From assembly GCA_000444245.1 (NCBI GenBank), contig ATSW01009052.1, forward strand, positions 1 through 20,972: a DNA stretch of 20,972 nt, written 5' to 3'. Below, piece after piece: positions 18,609-20,972 of this stretch. The stretch is from Botryllus schlosseri (Eukaryota; Chordata; Ascidiacea; Stolidobranchia; Styelidae). The position numbers and the translations under genes were made by a program. The notes beneath the pieces were generated by a model, which was given only the letters and a program-made list of their open reading frames with translations, was not told the DNA's origin and searched no databases. Every line of letters begins with the position of its first letter. Within the stretch, counting starts at the first letter, position 1.

Positions 18609-19967
18609 ATGAAATTCAATATATACTGCATAGCGACTTCGATGATCTCCGTCTCTCTCCATTGCTTCGTTACATTACAAAGCAGTATACAAGTCAGAAA
18701 CGATGTTGGACTTTTGTCGCTAGGTGCCTATTACCTCTCGGCAATTCTCGGATCAACTGTTGTGTACCCTTTTCTACTTCGCATAATTGGAAGAAAAGAC
18801 AATCTGATTCTTGGGCACGTGAGCATTCTGATATTCGGGTTATCGCTATTGCTGCCCGGAATTTCCAACATTGTAATCTATATCCGATCTATGCTAGGGC
18901 TATTTGAACCAGTTTCCTGGTGCGCTGCTTATGGAATCGCCGCTGATTTCAACTCTTCGGAAATGCAGAGTATAGACGGAAACGATGAGCTGAAAAATGT
19001 CAGGCGATTCATGGCAATAACCGGGTGGTCGCAGTCAATTATGTACTTAATACCGGAATTAGTTCTGAAAATGCGAGAAATAATCAGGATCTCTCGAATT
19101 CGACTCTGGCTTTCTGTGGATCGATGGATTGCCCGAATGATTAGGCTATACTCTACCAAAACCGAGCATCCAATGTTTCAAATGTTGATACCAACAAAAA
19201 TATCCATATACATTTTCGTCGGTGTCATTACGGTACTTCAAATAGCGGCTATTTCTGTTCATTGGGTCATATTAAGCGTGGGAGGACAATTCAACCAAGA
19301 GGAGACTGAACCAATAATATGTGATAACCGTGACTCGAGGAGATTAGCTGAAGGCGGCTGTAAAGCAGCACTACAAAAGGCATTCGTGGAGCTGACCGGC
19401 TCCTTGTCGGCCATAGGCTTGACCTTCGTTTCCGCAAGCAAGTTGTTGACATTTTCAATTCATTTGCACCACGGTTTTGTATCCGGGATCGTATGGTTCG
19501 AGTTTAGCCGTTCCTTCGTATCTTGCCCTTTGGGAACCGCTAGGGTGGGATTGTGTATGCTCATCGTGTATGTTATGTCAGCTGCAGCTTGCATGTTAGT
19601 CGCTACACTCAGTAGAAAGATGTCGATGCGTGTTCTGTCTTTCGTAATGCTATCTTTCGATCTCGTAACCTGCGGGTCTTTAATAGCATGGGTCCCATCA
19701 GAGAATACTGTGTATTTGCCCTATGCTTTAGCTACATTAGTGGGATTGAGTCTTGGATTATCAAAAGCATTGTCGGGATCAATACCAGTTTCGTATTACG
19801 TCGATGTCAACACTGGGTGGGTACGCAGTGTGTGCAGGCTTTTAGTAGCATTCGGCATTATGTTGTCGCAATTTCTCTCCAAGGAATTTTGTACAAATGT
19901 TATTATTATGATGTACGCGTCCACATCGCTCATATCGACATTCGACATGTTCCTTTGTAGTTGGTGA
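18609..19967 (+). CDS. UNC93: UNC93-like multi-pass membrane protein
   Basis: A 452-residue single-exon frame. Near the N-terminus TLQSSIQV (residues 22-29) and the following GLLSLGAYYLS match the UNC93 signature (LQSS at the end of helix 1), continuing through PFLLRIIGRK and the WCAAYGIAADF segment. The C-terminal half has the family's FVSG...FSRSFVSCPLG..RVG block (residues 290-314) and later IAWVPSE. About ten to eleven hydrophobic segments are visible, with a hydrophilic loop at about 115-190 and another with cysteines at 228-255. UNC93 proteins are MFS-fold regulators: C. elegans UNC-93 governs a two-pore potassium channel and UNC93B1 traffics Toll-like receptors; UNC93A is about this long. 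The GD(A/S)-WQTQ-type motif near the end of many members is not recognisable. An in-frame stop 33 bases upstream supports this start. Confidence 0.82.
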   Translation: MKFNIYCIATSMISVSLHCFVTLQSSIQVRNDVGLLSLGAYYLSAILGSTVVYPFLLRIIGRKDNLILGHVSILIFGLSLLLPGISNIVIYIRSMLGLFEPVSWCAAYGIAADFNSSEMQSIDGNDELKNVRRFMAITGWSQSIMYLIPELVLKMREIIRISRIRLWLSVDRWIARMIRLYSTKTEHPMFQMLIPTKISIYIFVGVITVLQIAAISVHWVILSVGGQFNQEETEPIICDNRDSRRLAEGGCKAALQKAFVELTGSLSAIGLTFVSASKLLTFSIHLHHGFVSGIVWFEFSRSFVSCPLGTARVGLCMLIVYVMSAAACMLVATLSRKMSMRVLSFVMLSFDLVTCGSLIAWVPSENTVYLPYALATLVGLSLGLSKALSGSIPVSYYVDVNTGWVRSVCRLLVAFGIMLSQFLSKEFCTNVIIMMYASTSLISTFDMFLCSW

Positions 19968-20650
19968 TTGCATATTCGGTCAGGTTAATCGAGGTGAAAG
20001 ACATCAGATTACCCATCACAACTAGCCATGCTGCGATGTTCTTATTATTCCGTTTCACTCGCGCAACACCTATTCGCTGAGTACCTCGGCTGTATCTGAA
20101 TATCCGGTATACAATTTTAGCATTCCTCGAGGTAAACAATATTGTATAATCGAAATGTTAGAAAATATATATCTTATAAAGTCGGGCATTCCAGAACCGT
20201 CCGTGAGTATATTNNATAGTGATGAAATGATGTCCATTGCTGAACTGCACTTTGTTGAACGAGCAGCATTGCAAGCGTTCAATCAACGCCCATTTCTAAN
20301 ATTGCGCGCATCATNAATCAGGAACCATAGCGCGTTGATTACTCGAGGTAACGTTAGTTCAAAGCGCCTTTGCGTGAGCTAATGAGNTTGCTGCAAGATG
20401 TTTGAATACCAATTACCAATGTCGCATTCGAGAGAGCTAATTACCGATGATGGCTNGATGTATTATGATGATCCTGTTNAAGTTTAGGCTATATACAGTG
20501 AATAGGTCGAGCTTATCCTAAAATTTAGAACGTTTTCGAAGGAAATGAATATACTGGCTGGAGCATTCGATACGCCTCACTCTTCGTAATTATTACACGC
20601 TATATNATATTACATTGCAGTATTTTCAACCTTACTTAGTTAGTTGGANT
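19968..20650. other. intergenic or upstream intron, low-quality bases
   Basis: No gene is supported. Ns occur at 20214-20215 and at several later sites, so short frames here are unreliable. A possible acceptor, atattacattgcag, ends at 20620 and could start the exon that carries the BTB start codon. Confidence 0.4.
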
Positions 20651-20972
20651 ATGGCATCCTCAAGAAAGACGCGCAGTACTCAAACTACAGAAANGTTCAC
20701 AGAACCAGTCGCTGGGATGATATATGCAAAAATGCTCACGTCGACTATGTCTTCGCTTCGAGACAGGAAAGAGATTTGCGATATGACAATCCAGGTCGGT
20801 GATGAAAGTTTTCCAGTCCACCGAATTGTGTTGATATCTGCGTCTAATTACTTTTACGAACTCATAAAGGGCGATAAGATGAAAGATGGTGTGTTACAAT
20901 TAGAAGATATAAAATCGCGGGCAGTGCGGGGTTGCATTGAATATATGTATGAGGGTAAAACGTCGGTCACGA
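20651..20972 (+). CDS. BTB/Kelch-type protein, N-terminal part (runs off window)
   Basis: From ATG at 20651 the frame is open to the window end (107 codons). After a polar leader (MASSRKTRSTQTTE) comes a BTB/POZ domain starting near residue 44: DMTIQVGDESFPVHRIVLIS, then ASNYFYELI, then the strand VLQLEDIKSRAVRGCIEYMY. The D...V.....HR.VL...S.YF pattern is diagnostic. In KLHL proteins this domain dimerises and recruits cullin-3, with BACK and Kelch repeats following. Those would lie beyond the window, so KLHL is the likeliest type but other BTB proteins are possible. One N affects residue 15. Confidence 0.85.
   Translation, partial: MASSRKTRSTQTTEXFTEPVAGMIYAKMLTSTMSSLRDRKEICDMTIQVGDESFPVHRIVLISASNYFYELIKGDKMKDGVLQLEDIKSRAVRGCIEYMYEGKTSVT

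Noticed and set aside
20070-20382. Short frames on both strands between the two host genes
   Set aside because: They run through several N positions, are short and have no recognisable domain.

Overview
This is animal nuclear DNA. Three lines of evidence agree: a long retroelement of the metazoan-specific BEL/Pao clade; spliced coding sequence for the citron-homology (CNH) region of a MAP4K4/TNIK/MINK1-type (misshapen) kinase, with consensus GT-AG splice sites; and genes of the UNC93 and BTB/Kelch families. BEL/Pao points to an invertebrate or lower vertebrate rather than a mammal or bird, but I cannot name the species. Scattered single Ns after about 20.2 kb mark lower-quality consensus there.

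Layout. 1-1929 holds no recognisable gene. It contains a 575-bp hAT-like MITE packed with ACTCGAGT-type palindromes and two decayed pieces of another MITE family (ends CAGAGGTGG). 1935-8779 is one BEL/Pao LTR retrotransposon with two LTRs of about 317 bp and a perfect 5-bp target duplication (tacat). It is a fairly young fossil with several coding breaks, and a 266-bp hAT-like MITE sits inside its reverse transcriptase. 8785-9460 is its downstream flank, carrying a second copy of that MITE (9124-9389).

9461-15096 is a fragment of a minus-strand MAP4K4/TNIK/MINK1-like gene. Six exons are visible, from the acidic serine-rich linker to the first third of the CNH domain, with good splice sites and consistent phases. 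The fragment stops abruptly inside an exon at both ends. It contains an unclassified 962-bp inverted-repeat transposon, an isolated hAT end and a 174-bp tandem repeat, all in introns.

15097-17173 is a second, about 99.5% identical copy of 7381-9460: the integrase part of the retroelement, its 3' LTR, the flank and the MITE. It is a segmental duplicate and not a second insertion, because the flank and target duplication were copied as well. The kinase-gene fragment is therefore bracketed exactly by two direct copies of a 2.08-kb segment. The simplest reading is a tandem duplication with a 5.6-kb templated filler at its junction; a chimeric assembly is the main alternative.

After a decayed hAT-like element (about 17372-17846) come two host genes on the plus strand: a single-exon UNC93-like membrane protein (18609-19967) and the start of a BTB/Kelch-type gene (20651 to the window end). 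Nothing suggests these two genes act together.
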